From: Burkholderia sp. HI2500
GTDB taxonomy: Bacteria; Pseudomonadota; Gammaproteobacteria; Burkholderiales; Burkholderiaceae
Reading direction: 5' to 3'
DNA: 64,000 nucleotides
Assembly: GCF_002223055.1 (NCBI RefSeq)
Contig: NZ_NKFL01000002.1
Span: forward strand, 186,001 to 250,000
Below, in pieces: positions 8,286 through 16,906 of this stretch. The position numbers and the translations under genes were made by a program. Each line of letters begins with the position of its first letter. Position 1 is the first letter of the stretch. Under the pieces are notes generated by a model. It ran no database searches. It saw nothing but the letters and a program-made list of their open reading frames with translations, and was not told the DNA's origin.

Positions 8286-10484
8286 ATGGACGGAACAGGA
8301 CAGGCATTGCAGACGGCGCTCGCGCATCACCAGGCGGGGCGTCTCGCGGAAGCGAAGACGCTGTACGACACGATCCTCACCGCGCAGCCGGGCCAGCCGG
8401 ACGCGCTGCATTTTCTCGGGCTGCTGGCGTGCCAGCTGAAGCAGTACGACGCGGGCATCGCGCTGATGGAGCAATCGCTCGTCGAGCGGCCGGACGCGTC
8501 GTACTTCAACAACCTCGGCAACATGCTGCGCGAAAACGGCCGGCTCGACGACGCGATCGCGCACTACCGGCGCGCGGTGGGGCTGCGACCGGACTATCCG
8601 GAGGCGCACAACAACCTCGGCAACGCGTTGCGCGACGCGCGCGAGCCGGCGGCTGCGATGGAGAGCTGCGCGCGCGCGATCGAGCTGCGGCCCGGTTACG
8701 CGCAGGCCTACAACAACCTCGGCAACGCGCTGCAGGATCTGGGCGACCTCGACGGCGCCGCCACGCACTATGGCCGCGCGATCGAGCTGGACCCGTCGAT
8801 GGCGATGGCCCACGCGAACCTGAGCGCCGTGCGTCACAAGCAGCTGCGCTGCGCGGAAGCGCTCGCGCATGCGCAGGACGCGATCCGGCTCGCGCCGACC
8901 CTCGCCGAAGCGCACAACCACGCGGGCAACGCGTATCACGGACTGGACCGGCTCGACGCGGCGCAGGCCAGCCATCGCACGGCCGTCACACTGAATCCGG
9001 CGGACGCCGGCGCGTGCCACAACCTGTCCGTCGTGCTGCTGAAGCTGCAGCGGCTCGACGAGGCGCTCGTGTATTGCCGGCAGGCGTTGCAGGCCGGCCC
9101 GCCGGCCGTGTTGATGCACGTCAATCTCGGCGACATCCTGCGCGCGCAGGGCAACGTCGATGCCGCGGTCCACGCGTATCGCGACGCGCTTGCGCTGGTG
9201 CGCGACGACGCCGACGACGTCGCGGCGACCGTGCTGAACCGGCTGCTGTTCAGCGCGGCGGCGTCCGCCTGCGTGACCCCCGCCGACTACCTGGCCGACG
9301 CGCGGCGCTACGGCCGGCACCTGGCCGCGCGTTCGACGCGCCATGCGCACGATCCGCGCGAGCGGGCCGCGCGCGCGCAGGGGCGGCCACTGCGCGTCGG
9401 CTTCGTGTCCGGCGACCTGCGCCTGCATCCGGTCGGCATCTTCCTGGAAAGCGTGCTCGCGCACCTCGAGCGCACGCGCATCGACCTGCGCGTGTACGTG
9501 ACCACGGACGAGGAGGACGCGATCACCGCGAAACTGAAGCCGCACGCGAGCAACTGGCGCTCGATCGCCGCGCTGGGTCCGGAGGCGGCCGCGCGGATGA
9601 TTCACGACGACGAAATCGACGTCCTCGTCGACCTCGCGGGCCATACGCAGTCGAGCGGGCTGGCCGTGTTCGGCTGGAAACCCGCGCCGGTGCAGGCGAG
9701 CTGGCTCGGCTTTTTCGCGTCGACCGGTTGCGACGCGATCGACTACTTCATCGGCGACCGCTACACGCTGCCGGACGCCGAAGCGCATCACTTCGTCGAG
9801 CAGCCGTGGCGGCTGCCGGACAGCTTCCTGTGCTTCACGCCGCCGGCCTGCGACGTCGAGGTCGGCCCGCTGCCGATGGCGGCGCGCGGCCATCCGACGT
9901 TCGGTTGCTTCGGCCAGCTCGTGAAGATCGGCGACGACGTCGTGCGCGCATGGTCGCGCATCCTGCACACGCTGCCGGACGCGCGGCTGCTGCTCAAGGC
10001 GCACGAGCTCGGCCGCGACGGCGTGCGCGACGCGACCGCCGCGCGCTTCGCGCGGCATGGCATCGACGCGAGCCGGCTGATCCTCGAGGGCGGTTCGCCG
10101 CGCGCGGAATACTTCGGCGCCTATCACCGCATCGACGTCGCGCTGAGCCCGTTCCCGTACCCGGGCGGCACGACCACCGCGGAAGCGCTGTGGATGGGCG
10201 TGCCGGTGCTCGGCATGAAGGGCGGGCGCTTTGTCACGCACATCTGCGAAAGCGTGCTGCACGCGGCGGGCATGGGCGAATGGGTCGCTGACGGCGAGGA
10301 CGCCTACGTCGCGAAGGCGATCGCGGCGGTGCGCGACCGCGAGCGGCTCGCGACGCTGCGCGCCGGGCTGCGCGCGCAGCTGCTCGCGTCGCCGCTGTGC
10401 GACGCGCGCCGGTTCGCGGCGCATCTCGAAGCGGCGTTCATCGGCATGTGGCAACGCTATACGAACTCGGAACACGAAGCATGA
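8286..10484 (+). CDS. TPR-containing O-GlcNAc transferase-like glycosyltransferase (GT41), copy 2
   Basis: A 732-residue relative of copy 1 with a longer TPR region (about residues 5-340, roughly nine repeats) and the catalytic region at about 380-720 (RVGFVSGDLRLHPVGIF, APVQASWLGFFASTG, PYPGGTTTAEALWMGVPV). ATG 8286 is preferred over upstream in-frame starts because it aligns with the start of copy 3 and follows a purine-rich ACGAG. Its last codons overlap the start of copy 3 (ATGA at 10481-10484), so the two are translationally coupled. The first 144 or so residues are nearly identical to copy 3, with DNA identity far higher than elsewhere in the gene. Likely acceptor: flagellin. Confidence 0.9.
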   Translation: MDGTGQALQTALAHHQAGRLAEAKTLYDTILTAQPGQPDALHFLGLLACQLKQYDAGIALMEQSLVERPDASYFNNLGNMLRENGRLDDAIAHYRRAVGLRPDYPEAHNNLGNALRDAREPAAAMESCARAIELRPGYAQAYNNLGNALQDLGDLDGAATHYGRAIELDPSMAMAHANLSAVRHKQLRCAEALAHAQDAIRLAPTLAEAHNHAGNAYHGLDRLDAAQASHRTAVTLNPADAGACHNLSVVLLKLQRLDEALVYCRQALQAGPPAVLMHVNLGDILRAQGNVDAAVHAYRDALALVRDDADDVAATVLNRLLFSAAASACVTPADYLADARRYGRHLAARSTRHAHDPRERAARAQGRPLRVGFVSGDLRLHPVGIFLESVLAHLERTRIDLRVYVTTDEEDAITAKLKPHASNWRSIAALGPEAAARMIHDDEIDVLVDLAGHTQSSGLAVFGWKPAPVQASWLGFFASTGCDAIDYFIGDRYTLPDAEAHHFVEQPWRLPDSFLCFTPPACDVEVGPLPMAARGHPTFGCFGQLVKIGDDVVRAWSRILHTLPDARLLLKAHELGRDGVRDATAARFARHGIDASRLILEGGSPRAEYFGAYHRIDVALSPFPYPGGTTTAEALWMGVPVLGMKGGRFVTHICESVLHAAGMGEWVADGEDAYVAKAIAAVRDRERLATLRAGLRAQLLASPLCDARRFAAHLEAAFIGMWQRYTNSEHEA
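8316..8746 (+). repeat. 431-bp near-identical direct repeat, unit A
   Basis: By eye the stretch matches 10511-10941 (constant offset of 2195 bp) with 7 mismatches in 431 positions and no gaps; similarity drops sharply after GGGCGA. It encodes the first TPRs of GT41 copy 2. Confidence 0.95.
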
Positions 10485-12967
10485 ACGATATTCACGACAC
10501 GCTGCAGTCCGCGCTGGCGCATCACCAGGCGGGGCGTCTCGCGGAAGCGAAGACGCTGTACGACGCGATCCTCACCGCGCAGCCGGGCCAGCCGGACGCG
10601 CTGCATTTTCTCGGGCTGCTGGCGTGCCAGCTGAAGCAGTACGACGCGGGCATCGCGCTGATGGAGCAATCGCTCGTCGAGCGGCCGGACGCGTCGTACT
10701 TCAACAACCTCGGCAACATGCTGCGCGAAAGCGGCCGGCTCGACGACGCGATCGCGCACTACCGTCGCGCGGTGGGGCTGCGGCCGGACTATCCGGAGGC
10801 GCACAACAACCTCGGCAACGCGTTGCGCGACGCGCGCGAGCCGGCGGCTGCGATGCAGAGCTGCGCGCGCGCGATCGAGCTGCGGCCCGGTTACGCGCAG
10901 GCATACAACAACCTCGGCAACGCGCTGCAGGATCTGGGCGAGCACGAGGCGGCGGCGGCGAGCTACGCCAAGGCGGTCGCGCACCAGCCGCAATACGCCG
11001 ATGCGTACTGCAATCTCGGCAACGCGCTGCATGCGCAGGAGAAATTCGACGATGCCGCGGAGGCCTATCGTCGCGCCATCGCGCTGCAACCGGGCTTCCA
11101 CGTCGCGCACCAGGGGCTGAGCGCGACGCTGCGCGCGGCAGGTGACCTGCGAGGTGCGGTCGACCATGCGCGCGAGGGGCTCGATCCGGAAGACGCGGAC
11201 GCGCACTGCGTACTGGCCAGGCTGCTGCAGCGCATGAGCGAGTTCGGCAAGGCGGTCGAACTGCTCGAGCGGGCGATCGCGATCGATCCCGCGCATGCGC
11301 GGGCATGGGCCTGGCTCGGCGACCTGCGCAACCAGCAGGGCGAATACGGGCAGGCCGTGCAGGCGTGCCGGCACGCGATCGAGCTCGATCCCGAACTGGC
11401 CGATGCGTACAATTTCCTCGGCTACGCGTATCACAACCTCAACCGGCTGGCGGCGGCGGAGCTGAGCTACCGGCACGCGATCGACCTGAACCCCGACGAT
11501 GCCGACGCCCATCAGAACCTCGCCGCCGCGCTGTTGCGGCTCGAGAAGCTCGACGAGGCGATGAAGCACACGGAGATCGCGCGGGAACTCGGCATCGATC
11601 CGCTGAAGCTCCAGATGACGCTCGGCGACATCCTGTGGGCGAAAGGCGATCTCGCCGGCGCGCTGGACGCATTCCGCACGGCGATCCGCTACGACCTGCA
11701 TCGCGCGTACTCGCGGATGCTGTTCAACATGTCGAGTTCGCCCGCGTTCGAGCCGCAGGAGTGGGTCGCTGAAGCGCGCCGCTACGGCGAACATCTCGAG
11801 CGCGATGCGCTTCCGTTCGAGCACGACCGCGCGCAGCGCGTCGCACAGGCGCAGGGGCGGCCGCTGCGCGTCGGCTTCGTGTCGGGCGACCTGCGCCAGC
11901 ATCCGGTCGGCATTTTTCTGGAAAGCGTGCTGGCGCGGATCGACCGGTCGCGCATCGAGCCACATGCCTATGTGACGTTCATCGGCGAGGACGACGTGAC
12001 CGCGCGGCTCAAGCCGAACTTCGCGAGCTGGAAGAAGGTGGTCAGCCTGGGCCGCGAGGAGGCCGCGAAACTGATTCGCGACGACGGCATCGACATCCTG
12101 ATCGACATGGCAGGCCATACCGACTGGAGCGGCCTGCCGATCTTCGGACACAAGCCCGCACCGGTGCAGGCGAGCTGGCTCGGTTTCTTCGCGACGACCG
12201 GTTGCCGCGCGATCGACTATTTCATCGGCGATGCGCATACGCTACCCGCCGACGAGGCGCATCACTTCACCGAGCGGCCGTGGCGGCTGCCGGACAGCTA
12301 CCTGTGCTTCACGCCGCCACCGTACGATGTCGCGGTCGGCCCGCTGCCGATGGTGGCTCATGGCGGCGTCACGTTCGGCTGCTTCGGCAAGCTGGTCAAG
12401 ATCAGCGACGAGGTCGTCGCGCTGTGGTCGCGCATCCTGCACGCGCTGCCGGACGCGCGCCTGCTGCTGAAGGCTCATGAGCTCGGCGCCGACGACGTGA
12501 ACCAGGCGACGCTCGACCGCTTCGCGCGGCACGGCATCGGCGCGGATCGGCTGATTCTCGAAGGCGGGTCGCCGCGTGCGGAATACTTTGCCGCGTATAA
12601 CCGCATCGACGTCGCACTGAGCCCGTTTCCGTACCCGGGCGGCACGACCACGGCCGAAGCGCTGTGGATGGGCGTGCCGGTGCTCGGGATGAAGGGCGGC
12701 CGGTTCGTCACGCACATTTGCGAAAGCGTGCTGCACGCGGCGGGCATGGGCGACTGGATCGCGACGGACGAGGAGGCGTACCTGACGAAGGCCGTCGCGT
12801 TCGCACGCGATCGTGACCGGCTGGCGACGTTGCGGGCAACGCTGCGCGCGCAATTGCTCGCGTCGCCGCTGTGCGACGCGTCGCGCTTCGCGCGCAACCT
12901 GGAAAACGCGCTACACGGTATGTGGGCCTGCTACGCGTCCGGCGAGACGGCGACCCCGGACGCGTGA
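10481..12967 (+). CDS. TPR-containing O-GlcNAc transferase-like glycosyltransferase (GT41), copy 3
   Basis: The largest of the trio at 828 residues. TPRs run from about residue 5 to 420 (roughly eleven to twelve repeats), then a catalytic region (RVGFVSGDLRQHPVGIF, APVQASWLGFFATTG, PYPGGTTTAEALWMGVPV). The ATG at 10481 overlaps the stop of copy 2 as ATGA. The extra TPRs compared with copy 2 lie after the shared N-terminal segment, so the copies differ mainly in the acceptor-binding superhelix while keeping similar catalytic domains. It runs toward the leftward fliT-fliD pair. Together with copies 1 and 2 it probably attaches sugar to flagellin; whether copies act on different sites is not known. 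Confidence 0.9.
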   Translation: MNDIHDTLQSALAHHQAGRLAEAKTLYDAILTAQPGQPDALHFLGLLACQLKQYDAGIALMEQSLVERPDASYFNNLGNMLRESGRLDDAIAHYRRAVGLRPDYPEAHNNLGNALRDAREPAAAMQSCARAIELRPGYAQAYNNLGNALQDLGEHEAAAASYAKAVAHQPQYADAYCNLGNALHAQEKFDDAAEAYRRAIALQPGFHVAHQGLSATLRAAGDLRGAVDHAREGLDPEDADAHCVLARLLQRMSEFGKAVELLERAIAIDPAHARAWAWLGDLRNQQGEYGQAVQACRHAIELDPELADAYNFLGYAYHNLNRLAAAELSYRHAIDLNPDDADAHQNLAAALLRLEKLDEAMKHTEIARELGIDPLKLQMTLGDILWAKGDLAGALDAFRTAIRYDLHRAYSRMLFNMSSSPAFEPQEWVAEARRYGEHLERDALPFEHDRAQRVAQAQGRPLRVGFVSGDLRQHPVGIFLESVLARIDRSRIEPHAYVTFIGEDDVTARLKPNFASWKKVVSLGREEAAKLIRDDGIDILIDMAGHTDWSGLPIFGHKPAPVQASWLGFFATTGCRAIDYFIGDAHTLPADEAHHFTERPWRLPDSYLCFTPPPYDVAVGPLPMVAHGGVTFGCFGKLVKISDEVVALWSRILHALPDARLLLKAHELGADDVNQATLDRFARHGIGADRLILEGGSPRAEYFAAYNRIDVALSPFPYPGGTTTAEALWMGVPVLGMKGGRFVTHICESVLHAAGMGDWIATDEEAYLTKAVAFARDRDRLATLRATLRAQLLASPLCDASRFARNLENALHGMWACYASGETATPDA
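10511..10941 (+). repeat. 431-bp near-identical direct repeat, unit B
   Basis: Second copy of the repeat at 8316-8746, inside GT41 copy 3. Two of the seven differences seen change the residue (N to S and E to Q, plus one D-preceding codon T to A), the rest are silent. Confidence 0.95.
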
Positions 12968-13120
12968 CGAGCAGGATAGCGTCACGGCTGGAAGCCGCGC
13001 TCGCGCATCGTCGGGCCGGCCGCCCGAGATGATCGGCGCGGCCGTCGAGCGGGCGACGCGGGCGACGCGGGCGATGCGGGCGTAGCCGGCGCGATCCGGC
13101 TCGCGCTTCCGCCCGCCGGC

Positions 13121-13145
13121 GAAAAAAAGCCGCATTGAAGCGGCT
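13121..13145 (-). terminator. Rho-independent terminator after fliT
   Basis: Read leftward, a 6-bp GC stem (AGCCGC / GCGGCT, 6-nt loop) is followed by seven T residues. It lies about 80 nt beyond the fliT stop and should end the fliD-fliT transcript; it also separates it from the converging GT41 genes. Confidence 0.75.
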
Positions 13146-13225
13146 CGACGGTACGGCGACAACGGTCCGCTCGACTGGCGGCGTCTTTTAATTCGACCTG
13201 CGCGGCGGGCGAGACGCCCGGCCGG

Positions 13226-13522
13226 TCACAGCAAGCCGGCCTTCTGGTACTGGCTCGCGGCCTTGATCCGCTCCTGGGACTGCGCAAATTCCGCAGCCAG
13301 GCGGTCACGGTCCGTCTGCGCATGCTCCGTGATCGACGCGTCGATCGCCATGATCTGCCGCACCTGGTCCAGCACGTCCGGGGTCTGCTCGCCGGACAGG
13401 TTCATCAGCAGCGGCGAGCGTTCGTCGACGAGGGCCGCGACGCGCACCCAGTCGCGTGCGTCGGCCGCCGACTGCATGGCACGGGTCAGGTCGAAGGCGC
13501 GGGACAGGGTGTCGTTCGTCAT
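13226..13522 (-). CDS. fliT: Flagellar protein FliT-like chaperone
   Basis: A 98-residue, mostly helical protein. FliT in enterobacteria is the export chaperone for the cap protein FliD and a negative effector of FlhDC. Here the assignment rests on size, helical character with an SPLLMNLSG turn in the middle, and position directly behind fliD (33-nt gap). FliT sequences diverge strongly, so the name is supported mainly by context. Confidence 0.8.
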   Translation of the reverse strand: MTNDTLSRAFDLTRAMQSAADARDWVRVAALVDERSPLLMNLSGEQTPDVLDQVRQIMAIDASITEHAQTDRDRLAAEFAQSQERIKAASQYQKAGLL

Positions 13523-13555
13523 GGTTCGGCTCCGAAGGGGCGGTGTGGCGAAGGC

Positions 13556-14974
13556 TTACTTGTTGTTGGCCATCGCGCCGGCGCTGTTCTGGCCGCCGAA
13601 CAGCTGGGTCAGGTAGCGGGTGTTGTTCGCCATCGTCGCCATCAGCGTGTTCAGCGCGGTGAACTGCGCATTGTATTGCTTGGTCAACTGGTCCGAGTAG
13701 GTCTGCAGCTGCGTCGCCTGACTCTGCACGCTCTTCAGATCGGCGTTGATTGCGTTGGTGCGCTGGTCGATCAGGCCGGACGTCTGCGTGTACGTGTTGA
13801 TGTTCGCATTGAGCGCCTGGGCGATGCCGTTCGTCTGGTTGAAGATCGCCGTCACCGCGGAACTGTTCGACTTGAGCGCGGTGGTCAGCGCGGCGGTGTC
13901 GACCGACATCGCGCCGGTCGAGTCCACGTTGATGCCGATGCTGCCGAGCGCATAGGTCGTGCCGCCCGTCGTGACGCCGCTGCTGAGCGTCGTCGCGAGT
14001 GTGTTCCTGATCGTGTTCATCATCGCGTCGCCGAGCAGCGGGCCGGCGGTCTTCGCCGTCGGGTCGTAGCTCGTCAGCGATTTCGCGGTATTCACGAAGT
14101 TGGTATACGCGGTCGCGAAATTGTTGATCGCGGTCGTCGCCGCGGCCGTGTCCTGCGACAGCGTGACGGTTTGCGTCGTGCCGACAGCGGCCTGCGACAG
14201 CGCCAGCGTGACGCCCGTCAGCGCGCCCGACACGTTGTTCGACGCGCTCGACACCGGCGTGCCGTCGATCGTCAGCTTCGCGTCGGCGGCCGGCGTGACC
14301 GTCGTGTACCCCGACGTCAGTTTCGAGTTGACGCCCGTGCCCGTGATCGAGATCGTGTTGGCCGCGCCGGTGGCGTTCGACTGCATCACGAGATGCTGGC
14401 CGTCCGAACCGGTGATGACCGACGCGGTGACGCCGGCATTGCCGGACGCGGAGTTGATCGACGACGCGATGTCGGACAGCGACGCGCCGGCCGCCACGTT
14501 GACGTTGAACGCCGGGTTGCTGCCGAAGGTGATGCTCAGCGAGCCGGCCGAGATCGTGTCCGCCGACGTCACGCCGGCCGACGACAGCTTGTTGGCGGTC
14601 GCGAGCTGCGTGACATTGACCGAATACGAACCGGCCACCGCGCCGCTGCCGCTCTTGATCGTCGTCGCGATGCCCGTGCCGCTCGCCGTCGCGGCCAGGC
14701 TGCCGAGCGCGGTGCCGTCCGAGAGGCCGGTGAGCGCGGTCTGCAGCGCGGACAGCGCACCCTTCAGCTGGCCGATCGCGGACAACTGCGTATTGTCGTT
14801 CGTCTGGCGGGTCTGCAGGGTCTGCAATTGCCCGGCCGTCTTCGCGTTCACCAGCGTCGTGACGAGCGTATTGACGTCGAGCGACGAATTGGTCGCGCCG
14901 CTGATGATCGATTGACCTGCATTCGCCAGGATGCTGCTGATGTCCGTGCTGCTGACGGGGGTCGTGGTGGCCAT
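13556..14974 (-). CDS. fliD: Flagellar hook-associated protein 2 / filament cap FliD
   Basis: A 472-residue FliD. The protein forms the pentameric cap at the filament tip under which flagellin monomers fold. Seen in the sequence: N-terminal helical D0/D1 region (DVNTLVTTLVNAKTAGQLQT), a threonine/serine/alanine-rich central region of beta structure, and a C-terminal coiled region (QLQTYSDQLTKQYNAQFTAL) typical of FliD. The ATG at 14974 begins MATTTPVSS. It lies between fliC and fliT, all leftward. No sigma-28 box was recognised in the fliC-fliD gap, so it may be read through from fliC or use an unseen promoter. Confidence 0.96.
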   Translation of the reverse strand: MATTTPVSSTDISSILANAGQSIISGATNSSLDVNTLVTTLVNAKTAGQLQTLQTRQTNDNTQLSAIGQLKGALSALQTALTGLSDGTALGSLAATASGTGIATTIKSGSGAVAGSYSVNVTQLATANKLSSAGVTSADTISAGSLSITFGSNPAFNVNVAAGASLSDIASSINSASGNAGVTASVITGSDGQHLVMQSNATGAANTISITGTGVNSKLTSGYTTVTPAADAKLTIDGTPVSSASNNVSGALTGVTLALSQAAVGTTQTVTLSQDTAAATTAINNFATAYTNFVNTAKSLTSYDPTAKTAGPLLGDAMMNTIRNTLATTLSSGVTTGGTTYALGSIGINVDSTGAMSVDTAALTTALKSNSSAVTAIFNQTNGIAQALNANINTYTQTSGLIDQRTNAINADLKSVQSQATQLQTYSDQLTKQYNAQFTALNTLMATMANNTRYLTQLFGGQNSAGAMANNK

Positions 14975-15042
14975 GCCGTTGCTCCGGTCGTCCGCGCAAC
15001 CAACGTGCGCGATGCGGCGGGGCGCCGCGGTTCAATGCAAAG

Positions 15043-15060
15043 AGGGAGGCGTGCCTCCCT
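15043..15060 (-). terminator. Possible weak terminator hairpin in fliC-fliD gap
   Basis: An 18-bp inverted repeat (AGGGAGGC/GCCTCCCT, 2 nt apart). Read leftward it is followed by CTTTGCATT, a poor T tract, so termination would be partial. Confidence 0.35.
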
Positions 15061-15084
15061 GGAGAATTCTGATCCGGGCGGTGT

Positions 15085-15121
15085 CGGCGGCGTCGCGATG
15101 CATCGCATGGCGACGCCGCCG
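15085..15121 (-). other. Very stable hairpin in fliC 3' untranslated region
   Basis: A perfect 12-bp GC-rich inverted repeat (CGGCGGCGTCGC and its complement) with a 13-nt loop lies 46 nt beyond the fliC stop. There is no T tract after it, so it looks more like an RNA-stabilising 3' structure than a classic terminator. Confidence 0.6.
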
Positions 15122-15166
15122 GCCCGGAGGCGGGCGGGCGCGTGGCCCGCCGCGGGTGCTGCTCGA

Positions 15167-15985
15167 TTAGCCGAGGAGCTTCAGGACTTGCTGCGGCAGC
15201 GAGTTCGCTTGCGCCAGAACCGAGATACCAGCTTGTTGCAGCACTTGCGCCTTGCTCAGGTTCGCCGTTTCCGTCGCGAAGTCCGCGTCGGTGATCTGCG
15301 AGCGAGCGGCGGTCATGTTGGTTGCCTGGGTTTGCGTCGTCGAGATCGCAGCCTGGAACGTGTTCTGTGCTGCGCCCAGCGTTGCCTGGAACGTGTTGAC
15401 TTGCTTCAGTGCCGCGTCGATCGCCGTGATCGCCGATTGCGCGCCCGACTGGGTGGCGACGCTCAGGGTGTTCACGCTCATGCCCGTGCTGTTCCAGTTC
15501 GCCGTGCCGAAGTCGACGGTGACGACCTGGTTCGCTGCTGCGCCGATCTGGAACGTGACGCTGCCGGTGCCGCCCAGGATGGTCTGGCTGTTGAACGTCG
15601 TTTGCGATGCGACACGGTCGATTTCGCCGAGACGCGTCGTCACTTCAGCTTGCAGGTTCGCGCGAGCGCTCGAATCCAGCGAGCCGTCGCCGGCTTGTTG
15701 CGCCAGCGTACGGATACGCTGCAGGTTGTCGACCGTCGATTGCAGCGCGCCGTTGGCGGTCTGGATCATCGAGATGCCGTTGTTCGCGTTTGCAACACCT
15801 TGCGTCAGCGCGTTGATTGCCGCCGTTTGCGACGTCGAGATCGCCAGGCCGGCTGCATCGTCAGCAGCGGTGTTGATGCGCTTGCCCGACGACAGGCGGT
15901 TGATTGCTTGCGACAGTGCGCTCTGCGAGCCCGACAGATTCGTCTGCGTCGTCAGCGAAAGGATGTTGGTGTTGATGTTCAGCAT
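15167..15985 (-). CDS. fliC: Flagellin, short (type II-like)
   Basis: Flagellin of 272 residues, the filament subunit exported through the flagellar type III apparatus. The conserved N-terminal D0/D1 (INTNILSLTTQTNLSGSQSA, then LSSGKRINTAADDAAG, the TLR5-recognised type of region) and C-terminal D1/D0 (ITDADFATETANLSKAQVLQ, ending SLPQQVLKLLG) are intact, while the surface-exposed middle is much reduced. Burkholderia flagellins fall into long (about 380-residue) and short types; this is the short type. GAGGAAG precedes the ATG at 15985. A sigma-28 promoter lies about 90 nt upstream. Ser/Thr-rich central residues are plausible glycosylation sites for the neighbouring GT41 enzymes (inference). 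Confidence 0.98.
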   Translation of the reverse strand: MLNINTNILSLTTQTNLSGSQSALSQAINRLSSGKRINTAADDAAGLAISTSQTAAINALTQGVANANNGISMIQTANGALQSTVDNLQRIRTLAQQAGDGSLDSSARANLQAEVTTRLGEIDRVASQTTFNSQTILGGTGSVTFQIGAAANQVVTVDFGTANWNSTGMSVNTLSVATQSGAQSAITAIDAALKQVNTFQATLGAAQNTFQAAISTTQTQATNMTAARSQITDADFATETANLSKAQVLQQAGISVLAQANSLPQQVLKLLG

Positions 15986-16529
15986 TTGCTTCCTCGTTTT
16001 GGAAAATGGCTGGGATACAGACAGGTTCTGATTTCGGCGTTGCGCTTTATCGCGACTGGCGCTGCCCCGCCTTTCCTGGTTGACGGCGGCACCCGGCGAA
16101 AACTTTAGAGGGATGTTTGGGTAAATTCGGGACGGAAGGATGGCTGTCGGCCGAAAGGCCCGCCCGGCTTGGCCGGCCGGGCCGCGGGCAGGCGCGGCAC
16201 CCGGCCCCGTTCGACGGGGTGAGCGACCGCGCGACGCGGAGCGGCGAACCGGGGGATGCAAAAGGGTAGTTTTGTCTGTGATTCTCTGCTATGATGGCGG
16301 GCTGAATTGAGATTTCTGTCACGCCTCTGCCGTTTTCGGCATGTCTGCTGGCAGTCAAACGCGGCGCTGCACGCGGTTGTGAAGCGTACTCGCGGTGCTT
16401 TCCGCCTCTCTTTTCCGGCCTCCGAGGCCGTATTTCCGCTCGTTTCGCCTGTTTGTGGGGACGCTCGGATGGCCGGTGCGTGGCGCTTGGCCGCTACGTT
16501 TTTGACCGTTTAAGCAATTTAGGAACGAC
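15986..16529. other. Divergent fliC/rpsU intergenic region
   Basis: A 544-bp gap that holds the fliC leader and sigma-28 promoter (16080-16107) on the left, a GC-rich palindromic stretch around 16150-16200, and the rpsU promoter and leader on the right. TATGAT at 16290-16295 is a fair -10 for rpsU but no matching -35 is seen at 16-18 bp. No gene is evident. Confidence 0.6.
16080..16107 (-). promoter_or_regulatory. Sigma-28 (FliA) promoter of fliC
   Basis: Read leftward: TAAAGTTT (16107-16100), 12 bp, GCCGTCAA (16087-16080). This matches the FliA consensus TAAAGTTT-N11-GCCGATAA with one extra spacer base and one -10 mismatch (counting A to C). Expected start near 16073 gives a leader of about 88 nt. 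Confidence 0.85.
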
Positions 16530-16742
16530 ATGACGACGATTCTTCTGAAAGAAAACGAGCCGTTCGAAGTGGCGATTCGCCGCTTTCGCCGTGCTATCGA
16601 AAAAAATGGCCTGATCGCTGAACTGCGCGAACGCCAGTCCTACGAAAAGCCGACCGCAGTCCGCAAGCGCAAGAAGGCAGCAGCCGTCAAGCGCCTGCAC
16701 AAGCGCCTGCGCAGCCAGATGCTGCCGAAGAAGCTCCACTAA
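16530..16742 (+). CDS. rpsU: 30S ribosomal protein S21
   Basis: Seventy residues, the family's standard length. It binds the 30S platform and aids base-pairing between mRNA leaders and 16S rRNA. The sequence is typical: [20 protein letters not shown] followed by a basic tail ([19 protein letters not shown]). AGGAACGAC precedes the ATG. It is monocistronic with its own terminator 25 nt after the stop. Confidence 0.98.
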   Translation: MTTILLKENEPFEVAIRRFRRAIEKNGLIAELRERQSYEKPTAVRKRKKAAAVKRLHKRLRSQMLPKKLH

Positions 16743-16766
16743 GAGCGTCTTACGGTTCGCCGCGAA

Positions 16767-16810
16767 ACGGCGGAGCGTGCTTCGAAAGAAGCCGCTCCGC
16801 CGTTTTGCTT
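16767..16810 (+). terminator. Rho-independent terminator of rpsU
   Basis: An 11-bp perfect GC-rich stem (ACGGCGGAGCG / CGCTCCGCCGT, 15-nt loop) followed by TTTTGCTTTT. Confidence 0.9.
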
Positions 16811-16906
16811 TTGGGGGCCGGGAAACTCCCGATGCTGTGGCGGGGCGGCCGTTCCGGCCAATGGCTGGCGGCCGGCGGCCGCGGTTTGCGGCCGCCGGCT
16901 CGCCGT

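Noticed and set aside
13305..16108. Long open frames across fliD/fliC in other frames (576 codons minus, 928 codons plus)
   Set aside because: Shadow frames of fliD and fliC; no start signals, low-complexity arginine-rich translations.
16267..16295. Sigma-70 promoter for rpsU
   Set aside because: TATGAT is a fair -10, but TAGTTT at 17 bp is a poor -35 and TTGTCT is only 12 bp away; not listed as a promoter.
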